Below are positions 14,803 to 25,203 of a stretch of DNA of 64,000 bases, piece by piece. The position numbers and the translations under genes are program-made. This DNA is from an uncultured Thiothrix sp. (GTDB taxonomy: Bacteria > Pseudomonadota > Gammaproteobacteria > Poriferisulfidales > GCA-002705445). Every line of letters starts with the position of its first letter. Position 1 is the stretch's first letter. The stretch is from positions 16,001 to 80,000 of the forward strand of contig CACNYJ010000004.1 in assembly GCA_902624655.1 (NCBI GenBank), in the 5' to 3' direction. Below the pieces are notes generated by a model, which saw only the letters and a list, made by a program, of their open reading frames with translations, was not told the DNA's origin and made no database searches.

Positions 14803-15584
14803 TGAAAATTTTATTTTTATTTATTTTTGTATTATTTACCCTAAATGTTAATGCCCAGCATTTTGGTAACGCAGATAGATACGATGTAACAATTAAACAG
14901 ATTGATATCTGTGAAAGTGCAACCATATCTAGTGAGACCTCTTTTACAACTTCAGGTTGTATTACTCTTGGAAGTTCTGATTTAACAGTGGATATTGCTT
15001 CAACATCAGTGGGCGGAACTCTTGGAAAATATGCCGATACTATTGGGATGATTCAAGGGCGAACATATAGATATTTTGTTCCAACACTATCAAGAACTTT
15101 TACAATCACCGGGAGTGTAAACTTTACGAAGCTATCAGATTCATCTTCGGGTGTTTGCAACACAGATGAAGATGCAAGCATCGCCTCAAACTCGCGACAC
15201 TTAACCATTTCGGCTGGAAAAGTTGGAGGAACTGCAACTCCAATGACAGGATATGTGCCCTCTGCAACAACCAGCGGAGTTCAGTGCAGAAATCAAGACT
15301 GTTCTGACTCAACAGGAAGCCGAACTTTTTCGCACGATATACCAAACACACCATCTTTATACGGAAACGCTATTGAAGTTCCAGCAGATAGCACTGGAAC
15401 AATGCAGATGATTTATACCCTGACTTCGCCTTTTACAGTTGGAGAAAATGTTCCGGTTATTACAATGAGCTTTGGCACAACGAATGCATTAGAAACATTT
15501 GCAATGCAAGATGATGAGGGTAATGATACATGCTCTATCAATGCATATTTTCCAAAGTTTTCAGTAAGTGTCGTAAATCCCTAA
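14802..15584 (+). CDS. Secreted cysteine-containing protein, possible partner of the barrel
   Basis: The GTG start at 14802 overlaps the upstream TAG, indicating translational coupling. The 260-residue product has a signal peptide (ILFLFIFVLFTLNVNA, cleavage likely before QHFG). The mature part is rich in Ser/Thr/Gly, with beta-strand-like alternation and six cysteines that could form three disulfides. No known domain was recognised; the style is that of a surface or pilin-like beta protein. Because the neighbouring barrel lacks a passenger, this may be a separately encoded cargo. That is inference from context only. Confidence 0.55.
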   Translation: MKILFLFIFVLFTLNVNAQHFGNADRYDVTIKQIDICESATISSETSFTTSGCITLGSSDLTVDIASTSVGGTLGKYADTIGMIQGRTYRYFVPTLSRTFTITGSVNFTKLSDSSSGVCNTDEDASIASNSRHLTISAGKVGGTATPMTGYVPSATTSGVQCRNQDCSDSTGSRTFSHDIPNTPSLYGNAIEVPADSTGTMQMIYTLTSPFTVGENVPVITMSFGTTNALETFAMQDDEGNDTCSINAYFPKFSVSVVNP

Positions 15585-15587
15585 AAA

Positions 15588-15992
15588 TTATTTATCAGAG
15601 CCAGGTTTGAAGAATGCAATTTTCCTTGCTCTCAAGGCTAAGATTGACACTGATAAAATGAATATTGCACCAGCCTCATAAAGAAGTATTTCTGGGTCAT
15701 AATCCTTTCTTTGCAGAATAATTAATCGTGCAAGTGCTGTTATTGCTATAAATATTGGATGTGAAATAGCAATCTTGCTATCAACGTAATACTCTTTAAT
15801 CATTCCAATGACTTCTAGAAAAATAAAAAGTAAAAGAATATCGGCTAAATTAACTTCTTGAATTGCAATAATATTGCCAATTATTTGACCGATTGACGCT
15901 AAAGTGGCTACTAGCAGTACTATTAGGAGAGTTTTTTCAATTATTCCAAATACATTTTTTTCAAACATTGCAAAAAATTTAGTGTAGTCCAT
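15588..15992 (-). CDS. psiE: PsiE-family membrane protein
   Basis: This 134-residue protein has four hydrophobic segments (about residues 20-42, 49-68, 78-94, 104-122) and the family block LLLFIFLEVIGMIKEYY followed by HPIFIAITALARLII. It matches the PsiE (phosphate-starvation-inducible E) family. Molecular function is unknown for the family. It is convergent with the secreted-protein gene, the stops being 3 bases apart, and is transcribed away from the tRNA-tuf array. Confidence 0.8.
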   Translation of the reverse strand: MDYTKFFAMFEKNVFGIIEKTLLIVLLVATLASIGQIIGNIIAIQEVNLADILLLFIFLEVIGMIKEYYVDSKIAISHPIFIAITALARLIILQRKDYDPEILLYEAGAIFILSVSILALRARKIAFFKPGSDK

Positions 15993-16090
15993 TTTTATAG
16001 TATATCTAATATATTTTATTATTCACTACTAAATTAAAATGATATAAATATCAAATTTACATTAGATTTGATGATTTATATAGATTTTTG

Positions 16091-16119
16091 TTGACTACAA
16101 CTGAACTGTACTTCAAAAT
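16091..16119 (+). promoter_or_regulatory. Candidate promoter of the tRNA-Tyr/Gly/Thr-tuf array
   Basis: TTGACT (16091-16096) is followed after 17 bases by CAAAAT (16114-16119), about 14 bases before the tRNA-Tyr 5' end. The -35 is good and the -10 weak. Position fits a stable-RNA promoter. Confidence 0.4.
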
Positions 16120-16132
16120 TCTTGCCTTAATC

Positions 16133-16217
16133 GGAGGGGTACTCAAGCGGTCAACGAGAGCAGACTGTAAATCTGCCGGCTATGCCTTCGTAGGTTCGAA
16201 TCCTACCCCCTCCACCA
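16133..16217 (+). tRNA. tRNA-Tyr (anticodon GTA)
   Basis: This is a class II tRNA with a long variable arm. The acceptor stem is GGAGGGG/CCCCTCC, the anticodon loop CTGTAAA (GTA), the T-arm GTAGG-TTCGAAT-CCTAC, and CCA is encoded. It opens the conserved Tyr-Gly-Thr-tuf array. Confidence 0.97.
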
Positions 16218-16322
16218 TAATTTCTAAATTCTTCAATGTTTGTTAGAATATGAGAATAGAGATATTTGGGTAAAGTTTGCTAAAAAACAGGGTTTTGGGT
16301 GCTTTTTGGAATAATTTTATTT

Positions 16323-16396
<74 letters not shown>

Positions 16397-16447
16397 TAAA
16401 ATTAGTAAAAATTTAGAGCAATCCTGTTAAAAACAGTATACAATCAC

Positions 16448-16522
<75 letters not shown>

Positions 16523-16561
16523 TAGTTAAATTTTTAAAAAGGTCGCGGAGGGCGATAAAAA

Positions 16562-17752
16562 ATGTCAAAAGCAAAATTTGAAAGAAATAAACCACATATG
16601 AATGTTGGTACGATAGGTCACGTTGATCATGGTAAAACAACATTAACTGCAGCGATTACAAAAGTTATGGCTGAAAAAATGGGTGGGGAATTTAAAGATT
16701 ATGGTGATATTGATAATGCACCTGAAGAGAGAGAAAGAGGAATTACTATCGCTACAGCACATGTTGAATATGAATCAGATAATCGACATTACGCACATGT
16801 AGATTGCCCAGGCCACGCCGACTATGTTAAAAATATGATTACAGGTGCAGCACAAATGGATGGAGCAATTTTAGTTGTTAGCGCAGCTGACGGGGCAATG
16901 CCTCAAACTAAAGAACATATTCTCTTAGCTCGTCAAGTTGGTGTTCCAAATATTGTGGTTTACTTAAACAAAGCTGATCAAGTTGATGACGCAGAATTGA
17001 CAGAGCTTGTTGAAATGGAGATAAGAGAACTATTAACTTCATACGAGTTTGATGGAGACAACATTCCATTTGTAAGTGGCTCTGCTCTTAAAGCTCTTGA
17101 AGGAGACTCTTCTGATATTGGCGCACCCTCAATTGAAGCAATAGTTAAAGCAATGGATGATTTTTTTCCACAACCTGAGCGTGCAACAGATGGAGATTTC
17201 TTAATGCCTGTTGAAGACGTATTCTCAATATCAGGACGAGGAACTGTAGTTACAGGAAGAGTTGAGAGAGGAGTGATTAACGTAAATGATGAGATAGAGA
17301 TTTGCGGTATCAAAGATACGCAGAAATCAGTTTGTACTGGTGTTGAAATGTTTAGAAAGCTTCTAGATCAAGGACAAGCAGGAGACAATGTCGGAGTATT
17401 ATTAAGAGGAACAAAAAGAGAAGAAGTTGAAAGAGGTCAAGTATTATGTAAACCAGGATCTATAAAGCCACATACAAAATATGAATGCGAGGTTTATATT
17501 CTATCAAAAGATGAAGGCGGAAGGCACACTCCTTTCTTTAATGGCTATAGACCACAATTTTATTTTAGAACCACGGACGTAACTGGTGCAGCAACATTAC
17601 CATCTGGTACAGAAATGGTTATGCCTGGCGATAACGTAACTATGACCGTAGAATTAATTGCACCAGTTGCAATGGAACAGGGTTTAAAATTTGCGATTCG
17701 TGAGGGCGGACGAACAGTTGGAGCTGGAGTTGTTTCAAAAATTATTGAATAA
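16562..17752 (+). CDS. tuf: Elongation factor Tu
   Basis: This 396-residue GTPase delivers aminoacyl-tRNA to the ribosome. The G1 motif is [10 protein letters not shown]3 is DCPGHAD and G4 is NKAD. Context (after three tRNAs, before tRNA-Trp-secE) is that of tufB. No second copy follows fusA, the tufA site in E. coli, so this may be the only copy in the genome. SD is GGAGG at about 16546. A strong terminator follows. Confidence 0.98.
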   Translation: MSKAKFERNKPHMNVGTIGHVDHGKTTLTAAITKVMAEKMGGEFKDYGDIDNAPEERERGITIATAHVEYESDNRHYAHVDCPGHADYVKNMITGAAQMDGAILVVSAADGAMPQTKEHILLARQVGVPNIVVYLNKADQVDDAELTELVEMEIRELLTSYEFDGDNIPFVSGSALKALEGDSSDIGAPSIEAIVKAMDDFFPQPERATDGDFLMPVEDVFSISGRGTVVTGRVERGVINVNDEIEICGIKDTQKSVCTGVEMFRKLLDQGQAGDNVGVLLRGTKREEVERGQVLCKPGSIKPHTKYECEVYILSKDEGGRHTPFFNGYRPQFYFRTTDVTGAATLPSGTEMVMPGDNVTMTVELIAPVAMEQGLKFAIREGGRTVGAGVVSKIIE

Positions 17753-17772
17753 TAATTTTGAAACAATTATAT

Positions 17773-17800
17773 AAGCGGGTTGTTTGACTTCCCGCTTTTT
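17773..17800 (+). terminator. Rho-independent terminator after tuf
   Basis: A 7-bp stem AAGCGGG/CCCGCTT with an 11-base loop runs into T-rich sequence. It separates tuf from tRNA-Trp. Confidence 0.85.
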
Positions 17801-17812
17801 GGTTTTTTGAAT

Positions 17813-17889
17813 AGGCCAGTAGCTCAATTTGGTAGAGCATCGGTCTCCAAAACCGGAGGTTGGGGGTTCAAGTCCCTCCTGGCCTGCCA
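17813..17889 (+). tRNA. tRNA-Trp (anticodon CCA)
   Basis: The acceptor stem is AGGCCAG/CTGGCCT, the anticodon loop CTCCAAA (CCA), the T-arm contains GTTCAAGTC, and CCA is encoded. It lies 11 bases before secE, the usual gammaproteobacterial order. Confidence 0.97.
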
Positions 17890-17900
17890 AATTATATATT

Positions 17901-18272
17901 ATGGTTGCGAATAAATTGGAAGTTGAGACAGGTAAAAATGATTTAATAAAATGGGTTTTGGCAGGAATCTTATTTATTGCTGCTTTGTTCGCATTTTATT
18001 ATTATGATTATTATCCTTTAATTTATAGAGTTCTAGGACTTTTCGGCGTCGTTGTTCTAAACTTTATTATTTTATTTAATACTGAGAAAGTTAAAAACTT
18101 AAGAGTTTTTACTTATGACGCAAGGGTAGAGTTAAAAAAAGTTGTTTGGTCGACAAAAGCCGAGGTTATTCAAACAACTCTGATTGTTTTTGTTGTCGTA
18201 ATTCTTATGTCCATATTATTGTGGTTATTAGATAAACTACTTGGAGCAGGAATTAAATTTTTGTTAGCTTAA
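17901..18272 (+). CDS. secE: Preprotein translocase subunit SecE
   Basis: This is a 123-residue, three-helix SecE like that of E. coli. Hydrophobic segments lie at about 18-37, 42-60 and 93-115, with the conserved VELKKVVWSTKAEV amphipathic hinge before the last helix. I start at ATG 17901; a longer frame would begin inside tRNA-Trp. It works with SecY (41396) in the SecYEG channel. Confidence 0.95.
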   Translation: MVANKLEVETGKNDLIKWVLAGILFIAALFAFYYYDYYPLIYRVLGLFGVVVLNFIILFNTEKVKNLRVFTYDARVELKKVVWSTKAEVIQTTLIVFVVVILMSILLWLLDKLLGAGIKFLLA

Positions 18273-18298
18273 TTTAAGTTTTTTTGGTGGTAAGAGAT

Positions 18299-18832
18299 AT
18301 GTCTTTAAAATGGTTTGTAATTCATGCGTACTCTGGTTATGAGAACCAAGTAAAAAAATCACTTCTTGAAAGAATTGAGATGGAAGGAATGGAAGATAAG
18401 TTTGGAAAAATATTAGTTCCAACAGAAGAAGTTGTTGAAATGAAAGATGGGCAGAAACATAAAAGTGAAAGAAAATTTTTCCCTGGTTACGTATTAGTCC
18501 AAATGGAAATGAACGATACTACATGGCATTTAGTAAAAAAATCACCAAAGGTAATGGGCTTTATAGGGGGCTCTTCTGACAAACCAGCCCCTATTAGTGA
18601 CGCAGAAGCTCACAATATTATGAATAGAATTCAAGAGGGTGTAGAAAAACCGAAGCATAAAGTATTATTTGAACCGGGTGAAGTGGTTAGAGTAATCGAT
18701 GGTCCCTTTAATGACTTTAATGGAGTTGTTGAAGAAGTAAATTACGAAAAAAATAGAATGCTTGTTGCGGTTCAAATTTTTGGAAGATCAACGCCAGTTG
18801 AGTTAGAATTTGGGCAAGTCGAAAAAGGGTAA
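18299..18832 (+). CDS. nusG: Transcription termination/antitermination protein NusG
   Basis: The 177-residue protein has an NGN domain ([19 protein letters not shown]... [10 protein letters not shown]) and a C-terminal KOW domain ([20 protein letters not shown]). It links RNA polymerase to Rho and the ribosome. The ATG at 18299 is preferred over the TTG at 18284, since the family starts immediately before the [10 protein letters not shown] strand. Confidence 0.97.
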   Translation: MSLKWFVIHAYSGYENQVKKSLLERIEMEGMEDKFGKILVPTEEVVEMKDGQKHKSERKFFPGYVLVQMEMNDTTWHLVKKSPKVMGFIGGSSDKPAPISDAEAHNIMNRIQEGVEKPKHKVLFEPGEVVRVIDGPFNDFNGVVEEVNYEKNRMLVAVQIFGRSTPVELEFGQVEKG

Positions 18833-18835
18833 ATT

Positions 18836-19273
18836 ATGGCAAAGGGTAAAAAAGAAATAGAAACATATTTAAAGTTACAAATCCCTGCAGGTGAGGCCAA
18901 TCCAAGCCCACCGGTTGGCCCAGCATTAGGCCAGCACGGATTGAACATTCAAGAGTTTTGTAAAGCTTTTAATAGTAAAACAGAAAAAATTGAGAAAGGA
19001 ATGAAAGTGCCCGTGGTTATTTCCGTTTATAATGACAAAAGTTTTGATTTTGTTATTAAAACAACACCAGCTGCAATTTTATTAAGAAAAGCTGCAGGTA
19101 TTGAAAAAGGTAGCGGGACGCCAAATTCAGTAAAAGTTGGTTCTGTTTCTTTAGAACAAGTTGAAGAAATAGCAAAAGCAAAAATGGAAGATTTAAATGC
19201 AAACTCACTTGAGGCAGCAGTCAAAATTATCAGCGGCAGCGCCAGAAGCATGGGTATTACAGTAGAAAGTTAG
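18836..19273 (+). CDS. rplK: 50S ribosomal protein L11
   Basis: This 145-residue GTPase-centre protein shows [23 protein letters not shown] at the start and the RNA-binding C-domain with GSARSMGI. It starts 3 bases after nusG and forms a unit with rplA. Confidence 0.97.
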   Translation: MAKGKKEIETYLKLQIPAGEANPSPPVGPALGQHGLNIQEFCKAFNSKTEKIEKGMKVPVVISVYNDKSFDFVIKTTPAAILLRKAAGIEKGSGTPNSVKVGSVSLEQVEEIAKAKMEDLNANSLEAAVKIISGSARSMGITVES

Positions 19274-19283
19274 GATTAAAAAT

Positions 19284-19976
19284 ATGAATCAAAAATCAAA
19301 AAGAATGAAAAATTGTTACAAGGATATTGATAACTCAACTTTATATCAAGATATTGATGCTATAAAGATCCTAAAATCTAAGTCTTCTGTTAAATTTGTA
19401 GAATCCCTTGATGTTAGTATCAATCTCGGCGTTGATGCAAAAAAATCTGACCAAAATATCAGAGGTTCAATTGTTTTGCCAAATGGAACTGGAAAATCAG
19501 TTAAGGTAGCGGTTTTTTGTGAAGGGGATGAGGCAAAAAGAGCACTTGAAGCTGGCGCAGATGAAGTCGGGATGGATGATCTTGCTGAGGCGGCAAAAAA
19601 GGGAGATTTTGATTTTGATGTTGTTATAGCAACTCCAGATACAATGCGAGTAGTAAGTAAACTTGGCCAAATACTTGGGCCAAAAGGATTAATGCCTAAT
19701 CCGAAGGTTGGAACAGTCTCGAAAGATGTTGCAAAAGCTGTAAAAAATGCAAAATCTGGACAAGTGCAGTATAGAACTGATAAATCTGGTATTGTACATT
19801 GCTCGATAGGCAAGGTAGAATTCACAGAGGAGAAATTAGTTGAAAATTTGAGAGCTTTGGTTGCAGAGGTAATCAAGGCTAAACCATCTTCTTCAAAAGG
19901 AAAGTATTTAAAGAAGATTTCGCTATCTTCTTCAATGGGGCCTAGCTTAACTATAGACCAGGCCTCGTTTACATAG
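19284..19976 (+). CDS. rplA: 50S ribosomal protein L1
   Basis: This 230-residue L1-stalk protein has [11 protein letters not shown] and [16 protein letters not shown], the family signature. It may repress its own mRNA, as in E. coli. The N-terminal 30 residues are more divergent than usual ([20 protein letters not shown]). Confidence 0.96.
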   Translation: MNQKSKRMKNCYKDIDNSTLYQDIDAIKILKSKSSVKFVESLDVSINLGVDAKKSDQNIRGSIVLPNGTGKSVKVAVFCEGDEAKRALEAGADEVGMDDLAEAAKKGDFDFDVVIATPDTMRVVSKLGQILGPKGLMPNPKVGTVSKDVAKAVKNAKSGQVQYRTDKSGIVHCSIGKVEFTEEKLVENLRALVAEVIKAKPSSSKGKYLKKISLSSSMGPSLTIDQASFT

Positions 19977-19984
19977 ACTTTGTG

Positions 19985-20088
19985 AAGTTGTTATTTTTGA
20001 CAACTATCAAAGACCGTAGGTGTATATATACTTAATTTCCTACGTAGATAATTATACTTAGAAAGTATACACAAGTTGGAGCAATAAA
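19985..20088 (+). promoter_or_regulatory. L10 leader of rplJL
   Basis: The gap before rplJ holds hairpins matching the L10-binding leader: AGTTGT/ACAACT (19986-20005), then AAAGACCGTAGG with CGTAGG (20015-20020) pairing CCTACG (20039-20044), the conserved core of this autoregulatory RNA. A third perfect hairpin, TATACTT-AGA-AAGTATA (20053-20069), lies just before the SD. L10(L12)4 binding would repress rplJL. Confidence 0.65.
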
Positions 20089-20616
20089 TTGGCGTTAAAC
20101 ATAAGTGAAAAAAAAGATGTAGTTAAGGAAGTTTCTAAAATTGCATCTTCAGCACAGTCAGCAGTTGCGGCAGAGTATAGAGGACTTTCCGTGCAAGAAT
20201 TATCCGAGTTGAGAAACAATGCTCGTAACCTTGGCGTTTATTTGAAAGTTATTAAAAATAGCTTAGCAAAGATTGCCATTAAGGATACAAATTTTGAATG
20301 TATGGACTCTTCATTAAAAGGGCCTTTGATATTTGCATTTTCAAAAGAAGATCTTGGCTCAGCAGCTAAACTCGTAAATGATTTTAAAAAAGAAAATAGC
20401 CTTTTAAAGCCAATTGTAGTGGCTGTGAATGGCGAGCTTGTTGATGTTGAAAAACTTAGCCAAATTGCAGCCTTACCAACAAAAGATCAAGCTATTAGTA
20501 TGCTGATGTCAGTTATGAAACAACCAGTCGAGAAATTTGTGAGAACCTTAGCTGCACCAAATACTAAACTTGTTCAGACTCTTTCAGCGTATAAAATTAA
20601 ATTGGAACAACTTTAA
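20089..20616 (+). CDS. rplJ: 50S ribosomal protein L10
   Basis: The 175-residue protein shows the conserved VAAEYRGLSVQELSELR and KVIKNSLAKIA segments. Its start is a TTG at 20089, with GGAG about 10 bases upstream; no ATG is near. It holds the L7/L12 stalk. Confidence 0.95.
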   Translation: MALNISEKKDVVKEVSKIASSAQSAVAAEYRGLSVQELSELRNNARNLGVYLKVIKNSLAKIAIKDTNFECMDSSLKGPLIFAFSKEDLGSAAKLVNDFKKENSLLKPIVVAVNGELVDVEKLSQIAALPTKDQAISMLMSVMKQPVEKFVRTLAAPNTKLVQTLSAYKIKLEQL

Positions 20617-20648
20617 CAAATTTATAAGTAATTTTTAGGAGTAAAAAA

Positions 20649-21032
20649 ATGGCCGTATCAAAAGAAGATATATTAGAATCAATTTCCAAGATGAGTGTTA
20701 TGGATGTTGTAGAACTAGTTGAAGCTATGGAAGAGAAATTTGGTGTCTCTGCCGCTTCAATGGCTGCAGCACCTGCACCAGCAGCAGCTGGAGCCGCACC
20801 TCAAGAAGCTGCGGAGGAAAAAACAGAATTCGATATTAAAATGAGTAGCTTTGGATCAAATAAAGTGGCTGTAATTAAAGTCGTTAGAGCAGTTACAGGA
20901 CTTGGTCTGAAAGATGCAAAAGACATGGTTGAGGGTGCACCTGTAACAGTAAAAGAAGGCGCATCCAAAGACGAAGCCGAAGAGGCTAAAAAACAACTTG
21001 AGGAAGCTGGAGCAACTGTTGAGCTCAGTTAA
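20649..21032 (+). CDS. rplL: 50S ribosomal protein L7/L12
   Basis: The 127-residue protein has an N-terminal dimerisation helix, an Ala/Pro hinge (residues 38-55) and a C-terminal domain with [17 protein letters not shown], the factor-binding face. SD is AGGAG. Confidence 0.97.
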   Translation: MAVSKEDILESISKMSVMDVVELVEAMEEKFGVSAASMAAAPAPAAAGAAPQEAAEEKTEFDIKMSSFGSNKVAVIKVVRAVTGLGLKDAKDMVEGAPVTVKEGASKDEAEEAKKQLEEAGATVELS

Positions 21033-21060
21033 AAGTTTTTTATAAAATTTTGATAGAAAA

Positions 21061-21086
21061 TACTAGTAACCTAATTGTTGCTAGTA
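21061..21086 (+). terminator. Hairpin in the rplL-rpoB gap, likely attenuator
   Basis: A 10-bp stem with one G-T pair, TACTAGTAAC/GTTGCTAGTA, has a 6-base loop. It is followed by T-rich but not continuous T sequence. In E. coli this gap holds a partial terminator and an RNase III site that lower rpoBC relative to rplJL; this hairpin is in the equivalent place. Confidence 0.55.
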
Positions 21087-21126
21087 GTTCTTATTTATTT
21101 GAAATTAATATTTTACAGGTTTAAGA

Positions 21127-24100
21127 ATGGATTATACATACACAGAAAAAAAGCGAATTAGAAAGAATTTTGGTAAAAGAAAGCAGATAATTGATATTCC
21201 ATCAATGCTTGATATCCAGACAGACTCATACGCTGGCTTCCTTAATACAAATGACGATAAGGAAAAAAGAGCAAATTCTGGAATTCACAAAGCTTTTAAT
21301 TCGGTTTTTCCAATCATAAGTCACTCAGGACACGTAAAACTCAAATACGTAGATTACTCGGTTGGCACACCACTATTTAATGTTCAAGAATGCCAGTTAA
21401 GAGGTTTAACATATGCTGCACCACTTAAAGTCTTAATGAAATTAGAGATCTGTGAACGTGAAAATTTGGAAAAAATAAAAGAAATAAAAGAACAAGAAGT
21501 CTTCATGGGAGATATTCCATTAATGACTAACAAAGGTTCTTTCATAATTAATGGTACTGAAAGAGTTGTTGTATCTCAGCTTCATAGGTCACCAGGTGTA
21601 TTTTTTGATCATGATAAAGGCAAAACTCATTCATCAGGAAAACTACTTTATTCGGCAAGAATCATTCCCTATCGTGGCTCATGGTTAGACTTTGAGTTTG
21701 ATCCAAAAGATGCATTATTTGCGAGAATTGATAGAAAAAGGAAACTGCCTGCGACTATATTATTAAGAGCCCTTGGATATGAAACTCTGGAAATCATAGA
21801 CTTATTTTTTGATAAAGATGAGGTAAAGTTCGAAAAAGACACCTTTAAATTAAAACTAATTCCAGAGAGGCTTAAAGGTACAATTGCAATTGATGACTTA
21901 AAAATTAAGAATAAAGTAATAATTGAGGCCGGCAAGATTTTCAATGCAAGACATGTAAAAATGTTACAAGATGCAAAAATTGATTATCTCCCAATCAGCG
22001 AAGAATATCTTTTTGGAAAAATAATTGGTCAAGATATCATTGATCAAGAGACTGGTGAAATTTTAATTCCATTAAATACCACAATTGATATCGATAACAT
22101 TGAAACATTAAAGAAATTAAATCTTAATAGTCTTAAAATACTATTTACGAACGAAATAGATAACGGCCCATATATTTCAAACACCCTTCTTATAGATCCA
22201 TCGACAAATCAATTAGAAGCACAAGTTGAAATTTATAAAATGATGAGACCTGGCGAACCACCTACAAAAGAAGCAGCACAAAACTTGTTTACAAACTTAT
22301 TTTTTGTTGAAGAAAGATATGATCTTTCTGAAGTCGGTAGAATGAAGTTTAACGCAAGACTTGGCTCAAGTAATAGTTTAGAAGGTATTTTATCAAAAGA
22401 AGATATTGTTGACGTAATAAAAGAGCTTGTGAATATTAGAAATGGTAATGGAATTGTGGATGATATAGATCATTTAGGTAATAGAAGAGTAAGATCCGTT
22501 GGAGAAATGATTGAGAATGTTTACAGAGTTGGTCTAGTTAGAGTTGAAAGGGCTGTTAAGGAGAGATTAACTATCGCAGAGTCTGAAGGTTTAATGCCAC
22601 AAGAGCTAATTAATGCTAAACCAGTAATGGCTGCGATCAAAGAATTCTTTGGATCAAGTCAACTTTCACAATTTATGGATCAAAATAATCCTTTATCAGA
22701 AATAACTCATAAAAGAAGAATTTCTGCTTTAGGTCCTGGAGGCCTGACTCGAGAAAGAGCGGGTTTCGAAGTAAGAGATGTTCATCCTACTCATTACGGA
22801 AGAGTCTGCCCTATAGAAACCCCAGAAGGTCCTAATATTGGTTTAATAAACTCATTAGCAGTTTTTTCTAGAACAAATAAATATGGATTTCTAGAGACAC
22901 CTTACAGAAAAGTAAAAAATTCTAAAGTTACAAATGATATTGAATATTTATCAGCAATAGATGAGTCTAAATATGTAATTGCTCAAGCAAACGCTGAATT
23001 GGATAATAAGGGTAAGTTTAAGGATGATTTTATTTCATGCAGACATCTTAATGAGTTCATGATGTCACCACCAGAAAAAATTGAATATATTGATGTATCT
23101 CCTATGCAAATAGTTTCAGTAGCTTCATCCGTTATTCCTTTTTTGGAGCATGATGATGCTAATAGAGCTTTAATGGGGTCAAATATGCAGAGACAAGCAG
23201 TTCCAACTCTCATTACTGAAAAACCATTAGTTGGAACTGGAATGGAGAGAGCTATAGCAAGAGACTCACACGCAGCTTTAATTGCAAATCGAGGTGGAAC
23301 TGTTGATAGTGTTGACGCAGGAAGGATTGTTGTAAGAGTTAATGATAATGAAACTACATCTGACGAGGCTGGAGTTGATATTTATAATTTAACAAAATAT
23401 ACAAGATCAAACCAAAACACTTGCATTAATCAAAGACCATTAGTAAAAGTCGGTGACATTATTGCAAAAAATGATGTTTTGGCTGATGGACCATCAACTG
23501 ATTTAGGAGAGTTAGCACTGGGGCAAAATATGTTAATAGCTTTTATGCCATGGAATGGTTATAACTTTGAAGACTCTATATTAATTTCGGATAGAGTTGT
23601 TGAAGAAGACAGATTTACAACAATTCATATAGAGGAATTAACTTGTATTACCCGTGACACAAAATTAGGAGCAGAAGAAATTACAGCAGATATACCTAAT
23701 GTTAGTGAAAGCTTACTTGGCAAATTAGACGAATCTGGGATTGTTTATGTTGGCGCTGAAATAAAACCAAATGATATTTTAGTAGGAAAAGTAACCCCCA
23801 AAGGAGAAACACAACTTTCACCAGAAGAAAAACTCTTAAGAGCAATTTTTGGCGAGAAAGCTTCTGATGTTAAGGATACTTCATTAAGGGTTCCTTCTGG
23901 TATTGAGGGGACAGTAATAGATGTAAGAGTATATACAAGAGATGGCATAGATAAAGACGACAGATCGCTGGATATTGAAAAAGAACAAATCGAATTGGTA
24001 AAAAAAGATATCGCCGACCAGCTTCGAATTTATGAAAATGATATTTTATTTAGAGTAAAAAATCTCATCTTAAACAAAGTTTCCGAAGGCGGGCCAAATA

Positions 24101-25203
24101 ATCTAAAAAAAGGTGACAAAGTTACAAATGATTATTTGAATAACTTAGATAAAAGCAGTTGGCTTGATATTAGAATAAGAGATGAAGAGATAAACGTTCA
24201 GTTAGAAAAGCTATCAGTGCAATTAACAAAGCAAAAGAAAAATCTAGAAGAAACACTTGAGAAACAAGAAGCCAAAATATCAGCAGGTGGCGATTTACTT
24301 CCAGGGGTACTTAAAATTATTAAAGTTTATTTAGCAGTTAAAAGAAGGTTACAACCAGGCGATAAAATGGCTGGGCGACATGGAAACAAGGGGGTTATTT
24401 CAATGATTGTTCCAGTAGAAGACATGCCTCATATGGAAGACGGAACACCTGTTGACGTTATTTTAAATCCACTTGGAGTTCCGTCTAGAATGAATGTGGG
24501 ACAAGTTCTTGAAACTCACTTGGGTTGGGCCGCAAAAGGTCTTGGAATTAAAATAGGAAAAATGTTAGATGACAACATGTCAGTTAAAAACATAAGAACA
24601 TTTCTTGAGACAGTTTATAGTGTTGGGGCAAACGAAAAAACAAAACTATCATCTTTTTCTGACGAGGAAGTCATCAATCTCGCAAATAATCTTCGAGCCG
24701 GGGTGCCAATGGCAACACCCGTCTTTGATGGTGCAAATGAAAACGAAATTAAAGAGATGTTAGAGTTAGCTGACTTGCCGGTTTCAGGGCAGAGTAAGTT
24801 AATTGATGGAAGAACTGGAGAATATTTTGATAGAGATATAACAGTTGGCTACATGAACGTTCTTAAATTGAACCACTTAGTAGACGATAAAATGCATGCA
24901 AGATCTACAGGACCATATAGTCTTGTTACTCAACAACCACTTGGGGGAAAAGCTCAATTTGGTGGACAAAGATTCGGCGAGATGGAAGTTTGGGCTTTAG
25001 AAGCCTATGGCGCTGGTTTCACGTTACAAGAAATGCTTACTGTTAAATCGGACGATGTTAGTGGCAGAAATAAAATGTATAAAAACATTGTAGACGATTC
25101 ACAAAATATAGATGCTGGCATGCCGGAATCTTTTAACGTTTTAATGAAAGAAATAAAATCTCTTGGTATTAATATTGAACTTGAAAAGGAAGATATCGAA
25201 TGA
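21127..25203 (+). CDS. rpoB: RNA polymerase subunit beta
   Basis: The 1358-residue subunit is full length. The rifampicin-binding cluster reads [17 protein letters not shown] and [14 protein letters not shown], the sensitive form. [15 protein letters not shown] in the C-terminal half is the conserved catalytic-centre block. The gene overlaps rpoC by ATGA. Confidence 0.98.
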   Translation: MDYTYTEKKRIRKNFGKRKQIIDIPSMLDIQTDSYAGFLNTNDDKEKRANSGIHKAFNSVFPIISHSGHVKLKYVDYSVGTPLFNVQECQLRGLTYAAPLKVLMKLEICERENLEKIKEIKEQEVFMGDIPLMTNKGSFIINGTERVVVSQLHRSPGVFFDHDKGKTHSSGKLLYSARIIPYRGSWLDFEFDPKDALFARIDRKRKLPATILLRALGYETLEIIDLFFDKDEVKFEKDTFKLKLIPERLKGTIAIDDLKIKNKVIIEAGKIFNARHVKMLQDAKIDYLPISEEYLFGKIIGQDIIDQETGEILIPLNTTIDIDNIETLKKLNLNSLKILFTNEIDNGPYISNTLLIDPSTNQLEAQVEIYKMMRPGEPPTKEAAQNLFTNLFFVEERYDLSEVGRMKFNARLGSSNSLEGILSKEDIVDVIKELVNIRNGNGIVDDIDHLGNRRVRSVGEMIENVYRVGLVRVERAVKERLTIAESEGLMPQELINAKPVMAAIKEFFGSSQLSQFMDQNNPLSEITHKRRISALGPGGLTRERAGFEVRDVHPTHYGRVCPIETPEGPNIGLINSLAVFSRTNKYGFLETPYRKVKNSKVTNDIEYLSAIDESKYVIAQANAELDNKGKFKDDFISCRHLNEFMMSPPEKIEYIDVSPMQIVSVASSVIPFLEHDDANRALMGSNMQRQAVPTLITEKPLVGTGMERAIARDSHAALIANRGGTVDSVDAGRIVVRVNDNETTSDEAGVDIYNLTKYTRSNQNTCINQRPLVKVGDIIAKNDVLADGPSTDLGELALGQNMLIAFMPWNGYNFEDSILISDRVVEEDRFTTIHIEELTCITRDTKLGAEEITADIPNVSESLLGKLDESGIVYVGAEIKPNDILVGKVTPKGETQLSPEEKLLRAIFGEKASDVKDTSLRVPSGIEGTVIDVRVYTRDGIDKDDRSLDIEKEQIELVKKDIADQLRIYENDILFRVKNLILNKVSEGGPNNLKKGDKVTNDYLNNLDKSSWLDIRIRDEEINVQLEKLSVQLTKQKKNLEETLEKQEAKISAGGDLLPGVLKIIKVYLAVKRRLQPGDKMAGRHGNKGVISMIVPVEDMPHMEDGTPVDVILNPLGVPSRMNVGQVLETHLGWAAKGLGIKIGKMLDDNMSVKNIRTFLETVYSVGANEKTKLSSFSDEEVINLANNLRAGVPMATPVFDGANENEIKEMLELADLPVSGQSKLIDGRTGEYFDRDITVGYMNVLKLNHLVDDKMHARSTGPYSLVTQQPLGGKAQFGGQRFGEMEVWALEAYGAGFTLQEMLTVKSDDVSGRNKMYKNIVDDSQNIDAGMPESFNVLMKEIKSLGINIELEKEDIE

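Noticed and set aside
6120-16217. Possible attachment-site repeat of the tRNA-Thr 3' end near tRNA-Tyr
   Set aside because: The only similarity is the GTTCGAATC T-arm sequence common to tRNAs. No longer direct repeat of the tRNA-Thr end and no integrase gene was seen.
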